From Stenotrophomonas lactitubi (lineage in GTDB: Bacteria; Pseudomonadota; Gammaproteobacteria; Xanthomonadales; Xanthomonadaceae), in NCBI RefSeq assembly GCF_002803515.1, contig NZ_PHQX01000001.1, positions 1,488,001-1,552,000 of the forward strand: a stretch of DNA of 64,000 bases, written 5' to 3'. Positions 49,292 through 58,833 of the stretch are shown one piece after another; position 1 is the first letter of the stretch, and every line of letters starts with the position of its first letter. The notes below the pieces were generated by a model that made no database searches, was not told the DNA's origin, and saw only the letters and a program-made list of their open reading frames with translations. The position numbers and the translations under genes were made by a program.

Positions 49292-50143
49292 TCAGCCCAT
49301 CAACACCTGGCCGCCATCGACGTTGAGCACGTGGCCGGTGATCCAGCGCGCCAGCGGCGAGCACAGGAACAACGCGGCGTCGGCGATCTCGCGCGGCTGC
49401 CCGAAGCGGCCGAACGGAATCTTCGCCAGGGTGCCGTGGTACAGGGCGGGATCTTCGACACGACGTCGATCCCAGAGACCATCGGCGAATTCGATCGAGC
49501 CCGGTGCAATGGCGTTGACCCGGATCCGATCCGGGGCCAGTGCCAGCGCCTGCGAGGTGGTGTAGTGCGAGAGCGCGGCCTTGGCCGCCGCATACGGTGC
49601 ACCGCCGGGACGCGGCTGCTGCGCGGCGATCGAAGAAAGATTGAGGATGCAGGCATCGGACGAGGCGCGCAGCCACGGCAACGCAAGGCGCGATGCGCGG
49701 ACAGCGGCCATCAGGTCGATCTGCAGGCTGGCGGCCCAGCCGTCTTCGTCATCGGCCATGCCATAGCCGGTGGCGTTGTTGACCAGCACATCGATGCCGC
49801 CGAGCGTGTCGGCAGCGGCCTGCAGCCAGGCGCTGATCCGGGCAGGATCACCCAGATCGGCGGAGAAGGTGTGCAGTTGCGTGCGCTGTGCCTGCGCATC
49901 GGCCTGCAGGGCGTCGAGGCCGGCCTGGCCGCGCGCGCACGCCGAAACCTGCGCACCGGCGCCGGCAAACGCCAGCGCCAGTTCGCGGCCAATGCCCTTG
50001 CTGCCACCGGCGATCAACACCCGGCGGCCGGTGAAATCGAGGGTCGGAGCCCCTGTGGGGATCCGACCCTGAGTGGTCGGCACGGCGTGGGTCGGATCCC
50101 CGGAGGGGCTCTGACCCATGTGCATGGCCGGACCGTTTGTCAT
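49292..50143 (-). CDS. SDR-family oxidoreductase with repeat-derived N-terminal tail
   Basis: A 283-residue classical SDR: VLIAGGSKGIGRELALAFAG, VNNATGYGM, NLSSIAAQQ with the serine, and APYAAAKAALSHY (Tyr-x-x-x-Lys). The end WITGHVLNVDGGQVLMG is typical. The start at 50143 overlaps the stop of the aldehyde dehydrogenase gene (TGATG), so the two are co-translated. Residues about 9-35 are encoded by a hairpin repeat (50041-50117). The SDR fold begins only at about residue 36 (LDFTGRRV), with no alternative start between. Confidence 0.88.
   Translation of the reverse strand: MTNGPAMHMGQSPSGDPTHAVPTTQGRIPTGAPTLDFTGRRVLIAGGSKGIGRELALAFAGAGAQVSACARGQAGLDALQADAQAQRTQLHTFSADLGDPARISAWLQAAADTLGGIDVLVNNATGYGMADDEDGWAASLQIDLMAAVRASRLALPWLRASSDACILNLSSIAAQQPRPGGAPYAAAKAALSHYTTSQALALAPDRIRVNAIAPGSIEFADGLWDRRRVEDPALYHGTLAKIPFGRFGQPREIADAALFLCSPLARWITGHVLNVDGGQVLMG
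50041..50117. repeat. Hairpin repeat pair inside the SDR coding sequence
   Basis: Two REP-like hairpins of one class, GGGTCGGAGCCCC...TCCGACCC (50041-50069) and GGGTCGGATCCCC...CTGACCC (50089-50117), are translated as part of the SDR N-terminus without breaking the frame. Confidence 0.85.
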
Positions 50144-51675
50144 CACAGGTCGAACTTGATGCCCTGGGCCAGCGGCAGCGAATCCGAATAGTTGATGGTG
50201 TTGGTCTGGCGGCGCATGTAGACCTTCCATGCATCCGAGCCAGATTCGCGACCACCGCCGGTGTCCTTCTCGCCACCGAAGGCGCCACCGATTTCCGCGC
50301 CAGAGGTACCGATGTTGACGTTGGCGATGCCGCAATCCGAACCGGCCGCCGACAGGAAGCGCTCGGCAGTCTTCAGGTTGGTGGTGAAGATCGAGGAGGA
50401 CAGGCCCTGCGGCACGCCGTTCTGCATGTCGATGGCTTCGTCCAGCGTGCTGTACTTCATCACGTACAGGATCGGCGCGAAGGTCTCGTGCTGCACCACT
50501 TCATCGCTGTTCTTCAGGCCGGTGACAATGGCCGGCAGCACGAAGTTGCCGGCGCGGTCGATGCGCGTACCGCCGGTTTCGATGGTGCCGCCGCTGGCCT
50601 TGGCCTTTTCGATGGACGCCAGGAACTGCTGCACAGCACCGTCGCTGTTCAGCGGGCCCATCAGGTTGGCCGGGTCGGTCGGATCGCCGATCTTGCCTTC
50701 CACCTGCTTGTAGGCCTTGACCAGCGTGGCCAGCACGTCGTCATGGATGGATTCGTGCACGATCAGGCGGCGGGTGGTGGTGCAGCGCTGGCCGGCGGTG
50801 CCGACCGCACCGAACACGATGCCGGGGATCGCCAGCTTCAGGTCGGCGGTTTCGTCGAGGATGATCGCGTTGTTGCCGCCCAGTTCCAGCAGGCAACGGC
50901 CGAGGCGATGCGCAACCTTCTCGGCGACCGTGCGGCCGACCTGGGTGGAACCGGTGAAGCTGATCAGCGGCACGCGCTTGTCGGCCACCATCTTTTCCGA
51001 CAGTGCGGTGCCGGCGTCGTTGATCAGGAAGAACAGGTCCGGGAAACCGGCATCGCGCAGCGCTTCATTGCAGATGCGCATCGAGGCGATGGCGGTCAGC
51101 GGGGTCTTGTTGGACGGCTTCCACAGGCAGATGTCGCCGCAGATGGTGGCCAGGAACGAGTTCCATGCCCACACCGCGACCGGGAAGTTGAACGCGCTGA
51201 TGATGCCGACCAGGCCGAGCGGCTGGTACTGCTCGTACATGCGGTGGCCGGGGCGCTCGGAATGCATGGTGTAGCCGTACAGCATGCGGCTCTGGCCCAC
51301 GGCGAAGTCGGCGATGTCGATCATCTCCTGCACTTCACCATCGCCTTCTGGCTTGCTCTTGCCCATTTCCAGCGCGACGAGCGAACCGAGGGCATCCTTG
51401 TGCTTGCGCAGCGCTTCGCCGCACAGGCGCACGGCTTCACCACGACGCGGGGCCGGCGTGGTGCGCCAGACCTTGAAGGCTTCCTGCGCACGCGCGATGA
51501 CGGTTTCGTACTCGTCTTCGGTGGTGGCGCGGACCTGCGCGATCGGCTCGCCGGTGGTCGGGTTGATCGGGGTGATCAGCTCACCGCCGGTAGCGCTCGA
51601 CCACTCCCCGTTGCCCAGGTAGGTGCCAGCGTTGATCGCGTCCAGACCAAGGGACTTGAGCAGCTCGGAAGACAT
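50143..51675 (-). CDS. amaB: ALDH7-family L-aminoadipate-semialdehyde (piperideine-6-carboxylate) dehydrogenase
   Basis: This 510-residue aldehyde dehydrogenase is of the antiquitin type and oxidises alpha-aminoadipate semialdehyde to aminoadipate with NAD(P)+ in lysine breakdown. Landmarks are [46 protein letters not shown], the general base glutamate in LELGGNN and the catalytic cysteine in GQRCTTTRR. The C-terminal [20 protein letters not shown] is distinctive for ALDH7. AGGAG lies 7 nt before the ATG. It is translationally coupled to the downstream SDR. Confidence 0.92.
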   Translation of the reverse strand: MSSELLKSLGLDAINAGTYLGNGEWSSATGGELITPINPTTGEPIAQVRATTEDEYETVIARAQEAFKVWRTTPAPRRGEAVRLCGEALRKHKDALGSLVALEMGKSKPEGDGEVQEMIDIADFAVGQSRMLYGYTMHSERPGHRMYEQYQPLGLVGIISAFNFPVAVWAWNSFLATICGDICLWKPSNKTPLTAIASMRICNEALRDAGFPDLFFLINDAGTALSEKMVADKRVPLISFTGSTQVGRTVAEKVAHRLGRCLLELGGNNAIILDETADLKLAIPGIVFGAVGTAGQRCTTTRRLIVHESIHDDVLATLVKAYKQVEGKIGDPTDPANLMGPLNSDGAVQQFLASIEKAKASGGTIETGGTRIDRAGNFVLPAIVTGLKNSDEVVQHETFAPILYVMKYSTLDEAIDMQNGVPQGLSSSIFTTNLKTAERFLSAAGSDCGIANVNIGTSGAEIGGAFGGEKDTGGGRESGSDAWKVYMRRQTNTINYSDSLPLAQGIKFDL

Positions 51676-51834
51676 GCAGACTCCTGTGTTTCGTTACGTT
51701 GTGTTTGGTGCCGTCGCGGGCAGGTGGGGGCGCGACGAACTGAGCCGACGATGGTAGCAGAGGGGCAAGGAGGGGCTTTGATGCGCTGCGGGGTTGACGG
51801 TCGCCGTGCAGTGGGTCAGGCGCGAAGCGCCTGT

Positions 51835-52869
51835 TCAGGCAGGCAGGGCTTCGTCCATCCCGCGGGCAGCTTTGCGGGCGACCGGTTGCGGCGACCATGC
51901 GGGCGGGCTGCGATGCCACTGCCAGGCGCTTTCGATGATGGGCGCCAGTTCGGTCCACTTGGGTTGCCAGCCCAGGATCTCGCGGGCGCGGGTGGAAGAG
52001 GCAACCAGACTGGCTGGATCGCCCGGACGGCGCTCGGCCATTTCAAATGGAATCTCGCGCCCGGTCACCGCTGCGGCAGCGGTGATCACCTCGCGGACCG
52101 AGAATCCGTGACCGTTGCCGAGATTGAAGGCGTGCGCGCCGGGGGTGTGTTCCATGTACTCAAGGGCAAGCGCATGGGCCTGGGCCAGGTCCTGCACATG
52201 CACGTAGTCGCGCACGCAGGTCCCATCGGGCGTTGCATAGTCTTCACCGAACACTTTCATGGCTGCGCCAATGCCCAGCGCGGCACGCAGGACATTGGGA
52301 ATCAGGTGGGTTTCGCAGGCATGCGCCTCGCCGATGCCGTGGTCGGGCAGAGCGCCAGCAGCATTGAAGTAGCGCAGGCAGGTCGAGCGCAGGCCGTAGG
52401 CCGTCGCTGCATCCGCGAGGATCCGCTCTGCCATCAGTTTGCTGGCGCCGTAGGGGTTGATGGGCGCCTTGGGATGGTCCTCATCGATTACATCTGCCTG
52501 TGGATTGCCGAAGACGGCGGCTGTGGACGAGAACACGATCCGGTCGACGCCATGGCGGCGCATGGCCTCCAGCAGGTTGAGGGTGCCGGTGACGTTGTTG
52601 GCGTAGTACGCGTAAGGATCGATAACGGATTCGCCCACCAGCGAGCGCGCGGCGAAGTGCATTACAGCGTCGAAGTGGCGACCCTGAAACGCGCGCTTCA
52701 GTGCTTCGGCATCCAACAGGTCTGCCTCAAGCAGTTCACCCCAGCGGACGGCACCACGGTGGCCGGTGGAGAGGTTGTCGAGCACGGTTACGGTGTGGCC
52801 GGTTTCGGCGAGGTACTGGGCCATGTGGCTGCCGATGTAGCCGGCGCCGCCGCAGATGAGGATGTTCAT
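51835..52869 (-). CDS. galE: UDP-glucose 4-epimerase
   Basis: This 344-residue extended SDR interconverts UDP-glucose and UDP-galactose (or the N-acetyl forms) for surface polysaccharide synthesis. It has CGGAGYIGSHMAQYLAETGH at the N-terminus, STAAVFG with the serine, NPYGASKLMAE (Tyr-x-x-x-Lys), and VRDYVHVQDLAQAHALALEY. It is the last gene of the polysaccharide run, 24 bp after a glycosyltransferase gene. Its GC-rich codon use is like the core genome, unlike the genes upstream. ATG 52869 is used; ATG 52881 is possible. Confidence 0.95.
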   Translation of the reverse strand: MNILICGGAGYIGSHMAQYLAETGHTVTVLDNLSTGHRGAVRWGELLEADLLDAEALKRAFQGRHFDAVMHFAARSLVGESVIDPYAYYANNVTGTLNLLEAMRRHGVDRIVFSSTAAVFGNPQADVIDEDHPKAPINPYGASKLMAERILADAATAYGLRSTCLRYFNAAGALPDHGIGEAHACETHLIPNVLRAALGIGAAMKVFGEDYATPDGTCVRDYVHVQDLAQAHALALEYMEHTPGAHAFNLGNGHGFSVREVITAAAAVTGREIPFEMAERRPGDPASLVASSTRAREILGWQPKWTELAPIIESAWQWHRSPPAWSPQPVARKAARGMDEALPA

Positions 52870-52893
52870 GCGATTAACCATGAGCTAGGTGGT

Positions 52894-54003
52894 TCAGGCT
52901 TCTCTGCGGAGTTTTGCCTGGATGAAGGACGAGAGTTCTTCCCTGAATCGGTCGGGTGCGAACTGTTCAGCCCTTGCACGACATGCCTCTGCCGAGATGG
53001 GCTCTGAAAGCGACTCAAATCGAGCAACAGCCTCATTGATTGCATCAATGGATTGTTCGTGGAAGAACAATCCAGTTGCTGCGCTGGGGTCGTCACTCTC
53101 GATCACAGTCTCAAGCGCACCACCCTTGGCATATGCGATGACTGGAGTTCCGGAAGCCATTGCCTCAAGTGGAACAATGCCGAAGTCTTCCACGCCTGGG
53201 AAAACAAGGGCTTTCGCGTTGGCCAGATGTTCTTTCAACGCGGAGAACGGTTGCCGCCCAAGTACGACAACCCTTTCCGTCGCGCGCGCGCGCATGGCAG
53301 CGAGTTGTTCGCCCTCGCCAATGATGACCAACCGCTTCCCGCTGCGCAGAAATGCGTCCATCACAAGGTCTGCCTTCTTGTACGCGGTCAACTGACCGAG
53401 AAGAAGGTAGTAGTCCTGTTTCTCAGCGCGTGCTTCAAAGTCATCCACTTCCACAGGAGGGTGAATGACTTCTGCCTGCCGGCGATAGCACTTGTCTATC
53501 CTGCGCGCGATGAACTTCGAATTCGCGATGAAATGATCGACACGCGAAGCGGAGACAGAGTCGGTGAGGCGCATGTAATGCATCAACGGCCGCATCAGAA
53601 GCCGGGTAAGCCATCCAGCATCCGCAAGGTAGAGTGGATACATATCCCAGACATACCGCATTGGGCTATGGCAGTAACAGATGTGTAGTGCATCAGGATG
53701 CGTGATGACGTTCTTCGCCGGTCCAGACTCGCTCGAGATGACGAGGTCGTATCCGGTGAGGTCCAGTTGCTCCAAGGCGACGGGCATGAGCGGGAGATAT
53801 TTCTGATAGCGCTTCTGGGCACCCGGCAGCCTGGACACAAATGTGCGCTGCACGCGATGGCCTGCAAGCTTCGTGCGCTCTATCTCCGGCGTCGCCACAT
53901 GCGTGAAGACATCGGCGTCTGGATAGAGTTTGAGCAGTTGCTCAATGACCTTCTCGCCACCACGCCAGGTGACGAACCAGTAGTGGATGATCGCTACTTT
54001 CAT
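52894..54003 (-). CDS. GT4-family glycosyltransferase
   Basis: A 369-residue GT-B glycosyltransferase of family 4 (WbaZ/mannosyltransferase-like in pattern): HYWFVTWRGGEKVIEQLLKL, ISSESGPAKNVITHP, HICYCHSPMRYVWDMY, ANSKFIARRIDKCYRRQAEV, and the nucleotide-sugar site FPGVEDFGIVPLEAMASGTP. It should add a sugar to the lipid-linked repeat unit at the cytoplasmic face of the membrane. Its ATG overlaps the stop of the preceding GT4 gene (ATGA). Confidence 0.93.
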   Translation of the reverse strand: MKVAIIHYWFVTWRGGEKVIEQLLKLYPDADVFTHVATPEIERTKLAGHRVQRTFVSRLPGAQKRYQKYLPLMPVALEQLDLTGYDLVISSESGPAKNVITHPDALHICYCHSPMRYVWDMYPLYLADAGWLTRLLMRPLMHYMRLTDSVSASRVDHFIANSKFIARRIDKCYRRQAEVIHPPVEVDDFEARAEKQDYYLLLGQLTAYKKADLVMDAFLRSGKRLVIIGEGEQLAAMRARATERVVVLGRQPFSALKEHLANAKALVFPGVEDFGIVPLEAMASGTPVIAYAKGGALETVIESDDPSAATGLFFHEQSIDAINEAVARFESLSEPISAEACRARAEQFAPDRFREELSSFIQAKLRREA

Positions 54004-55100
54004 ACTTCCAGTACTTTCTTATAAATGGCGGCGGTCTCCATCGCGACGACCTTCGATGAGAATCTGTGCAGCTGCGAGTGAAGTGCCTGCTCCGACAGCG
54101 CCTTCTGAAGCGGCTTTTCGTATGCAACACGCAACAATGCAGCTGTGGCTGAGTCGATATCTCCCAGCGTGTAAAGAAGCCCGACGCCATGTGTACGTAC
54201 AAGCTCGACATGTCCAGTAACATTCGAGAGAACAGAAGGGATGCCAAGGGACATTGCCTCCAGTACAGCCAAGGGAAGGCCCTCCCAGCGCGAAGTCGAG
54301 AGATAGACGTCTGCGGCCGCCAAGTGGTCCAAGGGGTTATCAACCTGGCCGAGGAAGCTGATGTTGCTCACTCCCTCTGATGCAGCTCGCTCTGTCAGCG
54401 TCGGAGAGTCAGCACCGGTACCTATCCAGATGAAGTGCATGTCTGGCCGGGCCTTGGCTACGGCATAAGCCTCCAGCATGTTCTTCTGATAGTCGAATCG
54501 GCTGGCCGTGACAACGATAGGGACGCCTTCCCGGGCGCGCAGGTGTCGGCGCGCGCGGTCACGCATGGCATTGATTTCACTTGGTTCGTGGCTCGTCACG
54601 CCATTGGGGATTACGGTCGATGGCCGCTTTCGCCACAACCCGAGCATCTGTGCCTGCGATTTCTCTTCGTCTGATACGTGAACTACGTGATTCACCCAGA
54701 GTGAGCTCACATTCTCATAAAGGCTATAGAGCTTTCTGCCGATTCGACCGTACTCTCCGACGTGAATTCCGTGCGCCGTGTGAACGCCCGGAATCCCCGT
54801 TACCGCGGAAACGAAGCGGGCATACAATCCCGCGCCCTTTCCATGTGCGTGGACAATGTGAATTCCGTGGCGGCGCGCATACATGGCCAAGCGCCAAGCC
54901 TGACGAAAATCAAACTTCCTGTGGGGAATGCGGAACATTCGGCCGCCAGCAATTTCGTTGAATCGGGCCCAATAGGGCTTCTCATCAGGGCAGGCCACGT
55001 ATGGCACGATCCAGTCCGCGCCATCACGCATAAGCAATTCCAGATGTCGCGGCCCGCCGCCGTGGTCGGCGCGGGCTGTGATCATCAGAACCTTTGTCAT
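54000..55100 (-). CDS. GT4-family glycosyltransferase
   Basis: A 366-residue GT-B enzyme: VLMITARADHGGGPRHLELL, HIVHAHGKGAGLYARFVSAV, VIPNGV, VVTASRFDYQKNMLEAYAVA and the donor motif LSTSRWEGLPLAVLEAMSLG. It belongs to the EPS/O-polysaccharide set; linkage and sugar are not predictable. ATG 55100 gives the standard N-terminal strand; ATG 55124 is an alternative. Confidence 0.92.
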   Translation of the reverse strand: MTKVLMITARADHGGGPRHLELLMRDGADWIVPYVACPDEKPYWARFNEIAGGRMFRIPHRKFDFRQAWRLAMYARRHGIHIVHAHGKGAGLYARFVSAVTGIPGVHTAHGIHVGEYGRIGRKLYSLYENVSSLWVNHVVHVSDEEKSQAQMLGLWRKRPSTVIPNGVTSHEPSEINAMRDRARRHLRAREGVPIVVTASRFDYQKNMLEAYAVAKARPDMHFIWIGTGADSPTLTERAASEGVSNISFLGQVDNPLDHLAAADVYLSTSRWEGLPLAVLEAMSLGIPSVLSNVTGHVELVRTHGVGLLYTLGDIDSATAALLRVAYEKPLQKALSEQALHSQLHRFSSKVVAMETAAIYKKVLEV

Positions 55101-55173
55101 GCAGGTGGACTGCTGTGGTTTCATGTGCTGCCACTTCGGGTGCTTATGGAATGAGATTAATGAAGATCTTCTT

Positions 55174-56445
55174 TCACTTCCTCATCCGTGGGACCTTCTC
55201 TCTTTGTAGAGCAAGTCGGTCATAGGTTGCGATAACAATGCCCATTCCAATGAATACAATTATTTTGGAGTGTGCTATGAAGTTGTCGCCCATCCAGAAG
55301 AGAATGGAAAATGCAACCCATGGGTAAGTTAAAAGTCCAAGGGCTCGGCCAGAAGTCATGCTTTTCCATGCTCTCTGGGAAATCATGCCGATGATCAGGA
55401 AGTAGGCGATGGAGAAGATTCCAATGTCGGAATAGACATATCCGAATGCTGAAGACCAGATGTAACTTCCATCAAGTCCTGATTGCGCTACTGCTCCGAA
55501 TTCGCTGAGCCAGGCATCCTCCTTGGTGGGCATCCCAAAAAGTGCAGGGAAATCAATCCATCTATTTGCAATTGGAATGTATGTCAGGAACTTGAAGGCG
55601 TGTACGCCAGTATCAGAATATGGGAGTTTCATGGCGCCATCGAGTATCGCCGCAAGTCGGTTGTAACTGGCAGCCGTATAGCCTGCTACGTTCCTCCCTA
55701 GAATCGCTACTTCATCGCTTCCTCGAAGCCAGGCCATTGCAAGGAAAAGGCCTACGACAATCAAAGAAATTGCAGCAAATGATGTAAAGCTGCCGGATAG
55801 TTTGAGTTTCCCAATGCTGTACTTATGGGAAAGATAGACAATAGCCAGTCCAAACACGCATGGGAGCAGGTCGTATCTTGCTACTTTGACAAGCGCGCTG
55901 TAGATCGCAATCAAGGTGGCGATCAACAATATGGAACGTAGTGTCCATTGGCGTGTGCCGGTAATGTACTCCCTGTCCATGGTGCGCCACAGGCCCCACC
56001 AGCAGGTGGCATAAAGTGCCGGTAGCGCGTTTGTCATGGCGCCTGTTGCGTCAAGGTCCATTTTCGCACTTCGCCCATCGCTGACCCAGCCGGTAAGTAG
56101 ATTTGGGTTGTTCTCCAGCAGAAGTGCAATGGATATCAGATTAATCATCGACAATCCCACTATGGGGAGCGCAATGAAAGACGCCCGCATGGTTCGACGG
56201 TTGTCCAGTGGATCCGTTGGATTAGATGCCCTGGATCCCAGGACTGTCGCACCAAATATGAACGCGACAAGGCATCCGCCAACCAGGATGTGGGACGGAA
56301 GATGCATGAACATATAGTTGTTCTCATGCATGATGCCTTGATATGCAGACGGCGGAACCATGGTGCACGCCCAGAAGAATGCATAGGCGATCATGGCGAA
56401 GCCAACCGGCGAAATCAGTATGATTCGGGACGTGCGAATTTTCAC
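55174..56445 (-). CDS. Wzy-like polysaccharide polymerase (O-antigen polymerase type)
   Basis: A 423-residue very hydrophobic protein with about ten to twelve membrane helices and one long periplasmic loop near the middle-to-C-terminal part (VAGYTAASYNRLAAILDGAM, FPALFGMPTKEDAWLSEFGA). This fits Wzy polymerases, which join lipid-linked repeat units in the periplasm. Sequence motifs are weak, as usual for Wzy, so the call rests on topology and position between glycosyltransferase genes and a flippase. It is the most AT-rich gene of the window by inspection. Confidence 0.78.
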   Translation of the reverse strand: MKIRTSRIILISPVGFAMIAYAFFWACTMVPPSAYQGIMHENNYMFMHLPSHILVGGCLVAFIFGATVLGSRASNPTDPLDNRRTMRASFIALPIVGLSMINLISIALLLENNPNLLTGWVSDGRSAKMDLDATGAMTNALPALYATCWWGLWRTMDREYITGTRQWTLRSILLIATLIAIYSALVKVARYDLLPCVFGLAIVYLSHKYSIGKLKLSGSFTSFAAISLIVVGLFLAMAWLRGSDEVAILGRNVAGYTAASYNRLAAILDGAMKLPYSDTGVHAFKFLTYIPIANRWIDFPALFGMPTKEDAWLSEFGAVAQSGLDGSYIWSSAFGYVYSDIGIFSIAYFLIIGMISQRAWKSMTSGRALGLLTYPWVAFSILFWMGDNFIAHSKIIVFIGMGIVIATYDRLALQREKVPRMRK

Positions 56446-56487
56446 GATACAGTGACTATTGGGCGATGGTTGTGGGGCATGGATGGA

Positions 56488-57615
56488 CTAGGTGAGTGTG
56501 GATGCAGCAACTGGGTTGCCTGATTTCCCGCTTCCGGTAAGCAGCCTCGCTACGGGCTTTTCCACAAGCCAGTAGGCAGTAGAGGAGATCAGCAGAATGG
56601 CGACCGAGGCGACAGTAAGTACCAAACCTGCCGGGGCTCCTCCGAGACTGAGGCCGCCTTTCAGTAAGGTTCCAAGAGCCAAGGTGAAGAATCCATGCGT
56701 CAGATATATCGAATATGAGGCGTCGCCCAGCCAGCTTGCTCGACGCAACAATGGTGCGGAAGGAGCAAGCAGTGCAAGCGTTACCAGCACCGCACTGGGG
56801 AATCCATATATAACCAGCCTGTCAATGCCCGTTCCCTCAACCTCTCCTCGAAGAAAGGCGAACGCGAAGAGACCCGCTCCGATAGCCATTAAAGCCCACC
56901 GTATTGGTCGGAGGGATTGCGATGCCGGCTGATGTTTGGAGAGAGCCCATCCTATGCACACACCAAGGAGGAACTCCGCGACCAAGGGTGATGAAACCAC
57001 GCTGCGTATGCCGGAAGGAATGGCGGGAAGAAGTCCTGCGCAGGCAATCAGCAAGAAGGGGAGTGCGATCCATGCAAGGCCCTTCTTAAGCCAGCCTAAA
57101 AGGATGATGGAAGAGAAAACGAGGTAGAAGTACATTTCAAACGACAGCGTCCATCCTTGGTCGAGGACGGGGTGCAACGATCCATCCGCTCTGGTCACTG
57201 GTATAAGGAGATATGAGCCCGCTATGACGGAGAGGGAGTATTGATGGGATTTAAGCGCTAGTCCGCCAAGCCACATGAGAAGCAGCACTGAAGTCCATAT
57301 CCAGTAGGCAGGATAGATGCGAAGCACTCGCTTCCGCAGGAAGTTCCGTGCCGAAGAGAACCCTGACTCCAGCTTGGAAGTGCTTCTGAAGATAATGTAG
57401 CCACTTATGACGAAGAATAGGTCGACGCCCGCCGCCCCAAGCCCCGCCAGCAGGGCGAGCGTGGAGCTGAGAGAAGCAGAGTAGTAGCTGTCCAGGGTCA
57501 GTCCAACGTGATGAACTACCACTGCAAATGCTGCGACGGCCCTGAGTGCTTGAATGGAGTCAAGCTTTCCATGCCCGGTTTGGACGACGGGCTTCGGAGT
57601 GGCGAATTGGTTCAT
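56488..57615 (-). CDS. Acyltransferase family 3 membrane protein
   Basis: A 375-residue acyltransferase-3 protein (OafA/ExoZ-like): IQALRAVAAFAVVVHHVGLT at the N-terminus with the conserved His, AGVDLFFVISGYIIF, NFLRKRVLRIYPAYWIWT, then about ten helices and a C-terminal SYSIYLTHGFFTLALGTLL. Such proteins transfer acetyl or other acyl groups to sugars of surface polysaccharides. The ATG at 57615 overlaps the stop of the GT4 gene (ATGA). Confidence 0.93.
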   Translation of the reverse strand: MNQFATPKPVVQTGHGKLDSIQALRAVAAFAVVVHHVGLTLDSYYSASLSSTLALLAGLGAAGVDLFFVISGYIIFRSTSKLESGFSSARNFLRKRVLRIYPAYWIWTSVLLLMWLGGLALKSHQYSLSVIAGSYLLIPVTRADGSLHPVLDQGWTLSFEMYFYLVFSSIILLGWLKKGLAWIALPFLLIACAGLLPAIPSGIRSVVSSPLVAEFLLGVCIGWALSKHQPASQSLRPIRWALMAIGAGLFAFAFLRGEVEGTGIDRLVIYGFPSAVLVTLALLAPSAPLLRRASWLGDASYSIYLTHGFFTLALGTLLKGGLSLGGAPAGLVLTVASVAILLISSTAYWLVEKPVARLLTGSGKSGNPVAASTLT

Positions 57616-58811
57616 GCGGCACTTCCGAGTTGCGCGTATAGAGCGAGGTACTTGTTCAGCCACGCCTCGGTATCCATGAATGGGCGTGAAGATACCTTGG
57701 CTGCGGCTCCCATCGCCATGCGCTCTTCGGGGTTGCTTGCGACTTGATTCAGAAGGCTGAGAAGCTCGCCGTCGTTGTCTGGGTCAAAGAGGAAGCCATT
57801 CTGGCCGTGCTGGATCATTTCAGGTATCCCACCCCGGAGCGACCCCAGAACAGGCTTGCCGAAGGCGAGAGCCTCAAATACCACTCCCGGGAAGGTGTCA
57901 TTCCAGAGAGAGGGTACGACAACGGCATCGACTTCCGGGAAGAAGTCTCGCTGTTTGATTCTGCCCAGGAAGCTTACCCGGCCGTCCTTGGTTTGTTCTT
58001 TGAGAGATGCTACATACTTCTGGTCGCCATCGCCTGCGATCCAGAGTTGCGCGTCCTCGTGCTCGAAGCGTGAAAAGGCCTGAAGAAGGATCTCAACGCC
58101 TTTGCTTGGATCTAGACGGCCGATGAAGCCGAAGCGAGTGCCCTTGTGTTCAATCCCAAGGGCGCCGACTTCGAGAGATTTTGGATTCCGCGTATTGTTG
58201 ATGACCGCTTTGATGGGTACTTCCCGGAAGTAGCCGTGCTGAAGATGGCGATCGAGAATGAACTGGCTGACCCCGACCACGGCAGAGGGCGCGCTGCTCG
58301 CTTTTCGGTGGGGAAGGCGTAGCAACTTGCAGTCCGTACATTGAGTCTCGCAGTTGTGCTCATTGCGAAACATCGAGCTCCGGGCACAGATTGAGTACTG
58401 GTCATGCAAAACCTGTACGACGGGGATGCCCAATGATTTTATGGTCGCCCACGACGAGGCCGACCAGCCAGGCAGGCTGTGTACTGACACGACATCAGGT
58501 TTCTCCAGCTCGAGAACCTGTTTCAGGTGGCTCTGCATCAAGTGGCTGTAGCCATCCACCGTATGCCAAGCGAGTTTGGATAGCGAAGATGCGATCTTCT
58601 CCTTTGTTGGCCAGTACAAGTTGCGGATCCCTGCGCGCCAAATGCGCACGCCTTCGCGCTCGTGGAGGTCAAGCGTCCGCCCTGGCTGGGTGGAGACGAG
58701 AACACACTCGTGGCCTTTCTCCTTCAGGGCGCGGATCAGCGTCCAAACGGTAAGCTCTACGCCGCCGCCGTCTGCCGGGTCGTCATATGTGTTCAGGAAC
58801 AATATTTTCAT
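57612..58811 (-). CDS. GT4-family glycosyltransferase
   Basis: A 399-residue GT-B enzyme: MKILFLNTYDDPADGGGVEL at the N-terminus (GGVE donor-fold loop), VQVLHDQYSICARSS, VGVSQFILDRHLQHG, RFGFIGRLDPSKGVEILLQA, and VPSLWNDTFPGVVFEALAFG. A CX5C-type cysteine cluster (NCETQCTDCKLL) lies mid-protein, as in GT4 enzymes with a metal or structural site before the linker. It is coupled to the acyltransferase gene downstream. Confidence 0.94.
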   Translation of the reverse strand: MKILFLNTYDDPADGGGVELTVWTLIRALKEKGHECVLVSTQPGRTLDLHEREGVRIWRAGIRNLYWPTKEKIASSLSKLAWHTVDGYSHLMQSHLKQVLELEKPDVVSVHSLPGWSASSWATIKSLGIPVVQVLHDQYSICARSSMFRNEHNCETQCTDCKLLRLPHRKASSAPSAVVGVSQFILDRHLQHGYFREVPIKAVINNTRNPKSLEVGALGIEHKGTRFGFIGRLDPSKGVEILLQAFSRFEHEDAQLWIAGDGDQKYVASLKEQTKDGRVSFLGRIKQRDFFPEVDAVVVPSLWNDTFPGVVFEALAFGKPVLGSLRGGIPEMIQHGQNGFLFDPDNDGELLSLLNQVASNPEERMAMGAAAKVSSRPFMDTEAWLNKYLALYAQLGSAA

Positions 58812-58833
58812 GGGTGCATTGGTTTCGGACGAT

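Noticed and set aside
50137..53007. Open frame of 956 codons on the plus strand
   Set aside because: It is antisense to amaB and galE, which have clear motifs and ribosome sites. The translated product is a shadow of GC-rich codons with no domain.
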